A DNA stretch of 64,000 nt from Bimastos eiseni (taxonomy: Eukaryota > Annelida > Clitellata > Crassiclitellata > Lumbricidae), in the NCBI GenBank assembly GCA_959347315.1, contig OY365815.1, forward strand, positions 16,680,954 to 16,744,953. Reading direction: 5' to 3'. Positions 63,094-64,000 of this stretch are shown piece after piece. The notes under the pieces are model-generated. The model was not told where the DNA came from and ran no database searches. It worked only from the letters and a program-made list of their open reading frames with translations. A program made the position numbers and the translations under genes. Position 1 is the first letter of the stretch. Each line of letters begins with the position of its first letter.

Positions 63094-63285
63094 ATGACGC
63101 TACCAAGAGGAACAGCGGAGCGCGAGATCGTAGAGCGGATATCCGGTTGGCTTCCACATTTCCAGGATGTCTTTGATGAAGAGACTTTCTACATATTTGT
63201 GATAACGTTGGTCATACTGTCAATTGTCGGTGCTGTTCTTGCTTCGCGGTTTATCACCATCAAAGATGCCGGGCATATTGAATAG
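63094..63285 (+). CDS. Small single-pass membrane protein, 63 aa
   Basis: ATG 58 bases after a good acceptor (ttgtttcag at about 63036), so the coding exon follows at least one untranslated exon. Residues 1-30 are soluble and charged (TAEREIVERISGWLPHFQDV), 33-54 a membrane segment (FYIFVITLVILSIVGAVLASRF), then a short tail ITIKDAGHIE. The sequence is not low-complexity and has an AATAAA (63714-63719) about 430 bases on, so I take it as a real gene. I do not recognise the family; it could be one of the small integral membrane proteins. Confidence 0.6.
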   Translation: MTLPRGTAEREIVERISGWLPHFQDVFDEETFYIFVITLVILSIVGAVLASRFITIKDAGHIE

Positions 63286-63713
63286 AAATAACAAGCATCA
63301 AAGATCTTGTTCAGTGACTTTGGCAAAATGCAAAGAAGAAACCAGTCGTTTATTAAATGCCCATTTGGCTCCACGGTTCATTCTAAGCACCTTTTATTGA
63401 TGTCCTCCTCTTCGAGGCTGCAAATTGATGAATGTGTATAGTATCATGACTTGCTCTTGCTCTTTTGGATCGAACCTTTTGCTGGCTTTGGAGGTGCTGA
63501 CAATTTTAACAGGTGTCATAAAACTAGCTATTACAGTAATATTGGAGTGGTGTCTGGCATTTTGATTTTGTACTACAGTCAGCATGCTAAAATGTGCTTC
63601 ATATATAAGTTCCAGAAGTGCACAAGTAACTTACTTAATGTGAAAGTCTGTTTTACTCTTGACTGTGGCAAGGATAATTGTGCCTAGTGCCTCCCTCCCA
63701 TATCAACTTAACC

Positions 63714-63719
63714 AATAAA
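63714..63719 (+). terminator. Polyadenylation signal for the 63-aa gene
   Basis: AATAAA in AACCAATAAAGATG, in a 3' UTR-like A+T-rich context. Confidence 0.5.
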
Positions 63720-64000
63720 GATGTAAATTATGCAAATTATGAGAATATTTATGTGAGTAAACATATATATATATTATATATGTATACACGTAATACCATG
63801 TATGTATTATGAATAGATTTACGATACAATGTAATGTAACAGCTCCCTGCTTTTACTTTTACTGGTTCCAGTTACAAGTTTGACATGGTATTGATGAAGT
63901 GAGCTTGAATTATTTATGTTTTCATTTCTTATTATGTTCATATAATATTGCAGTTATGTTTCCGATGGTTTCTAGTCAGTATCTTCTATGATCACACAGA

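Overview
This is a window of an animal nuclear genome. Genes are split by spliceosomal introns of a few hundred bases to about 2.5 kb and are mostly intergenic or intronic repeat DNA. There is one 200-base assembly gap (56251-56450). The gene content (a neurabin with a PP1-docking motif, an EGF+REJ protein, a G8/CEMIP-type hyaluronidase-like protein, D-dopachrome tautomerase), the small-element repeat landscape and the very frequent TAGGCCTA motif suggest a marine invertebrate deuterostome, with an echinoderm or hemichordate as my best guess. The phylum is an inference and was not tested.

Layout. (1) 2793-23949, minus strand: a neurabin-type (PPP1R9A-like) scaffold gene. Sixteen coding exons can be chained in phase into a 1969-residue model: short N-terminus, RVSF PP1-docking site, one PDZ domain, a repeat-bearing exon, coiled coil, a 3.2 kb repeat exon with 16 units of 42 residues, then two complete copies of a three-exon SAM cassette. 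(2) 27567-36394, minus strand: a secreted or membrane protein with signal peptide, two EGF modules and a REJ region. Its 3' end is not resolved. (3) 37919-55602, plus strand: a complete 17-exon, 878-residue CEMIP/KIAA1199-like gene, head to head with the REJ gene across about 1.5 kb. (4) 56857-58992, plus strand: a three-exon D-dopachrome tautomerase/MIF-family gene. (5) 63094-63285, plus strand: a 63-residue single-pass membrane protein that I cannot name.

Repeats are a tRNA-derived SINE (two complete plus degraded copies), several short inverted-repeat DNA elements (MITE-like), 3' ends of non-LTR retrotransposons, and many micro- and minisatellites. I found no conventional tRNA or rRNA gene, no CRISPR array and nothing bacterial.

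The genes do not form a pathway. What stands out is the internal architecture of the neurabin gene (duplicated SAM cassette, two different repeat exons, a possible 57-nt cassette exon) and several introns that stay in frame only with a GC donor. All splice sites were inferred by eye from consensus, phase and homology. No transcript evidence was available.
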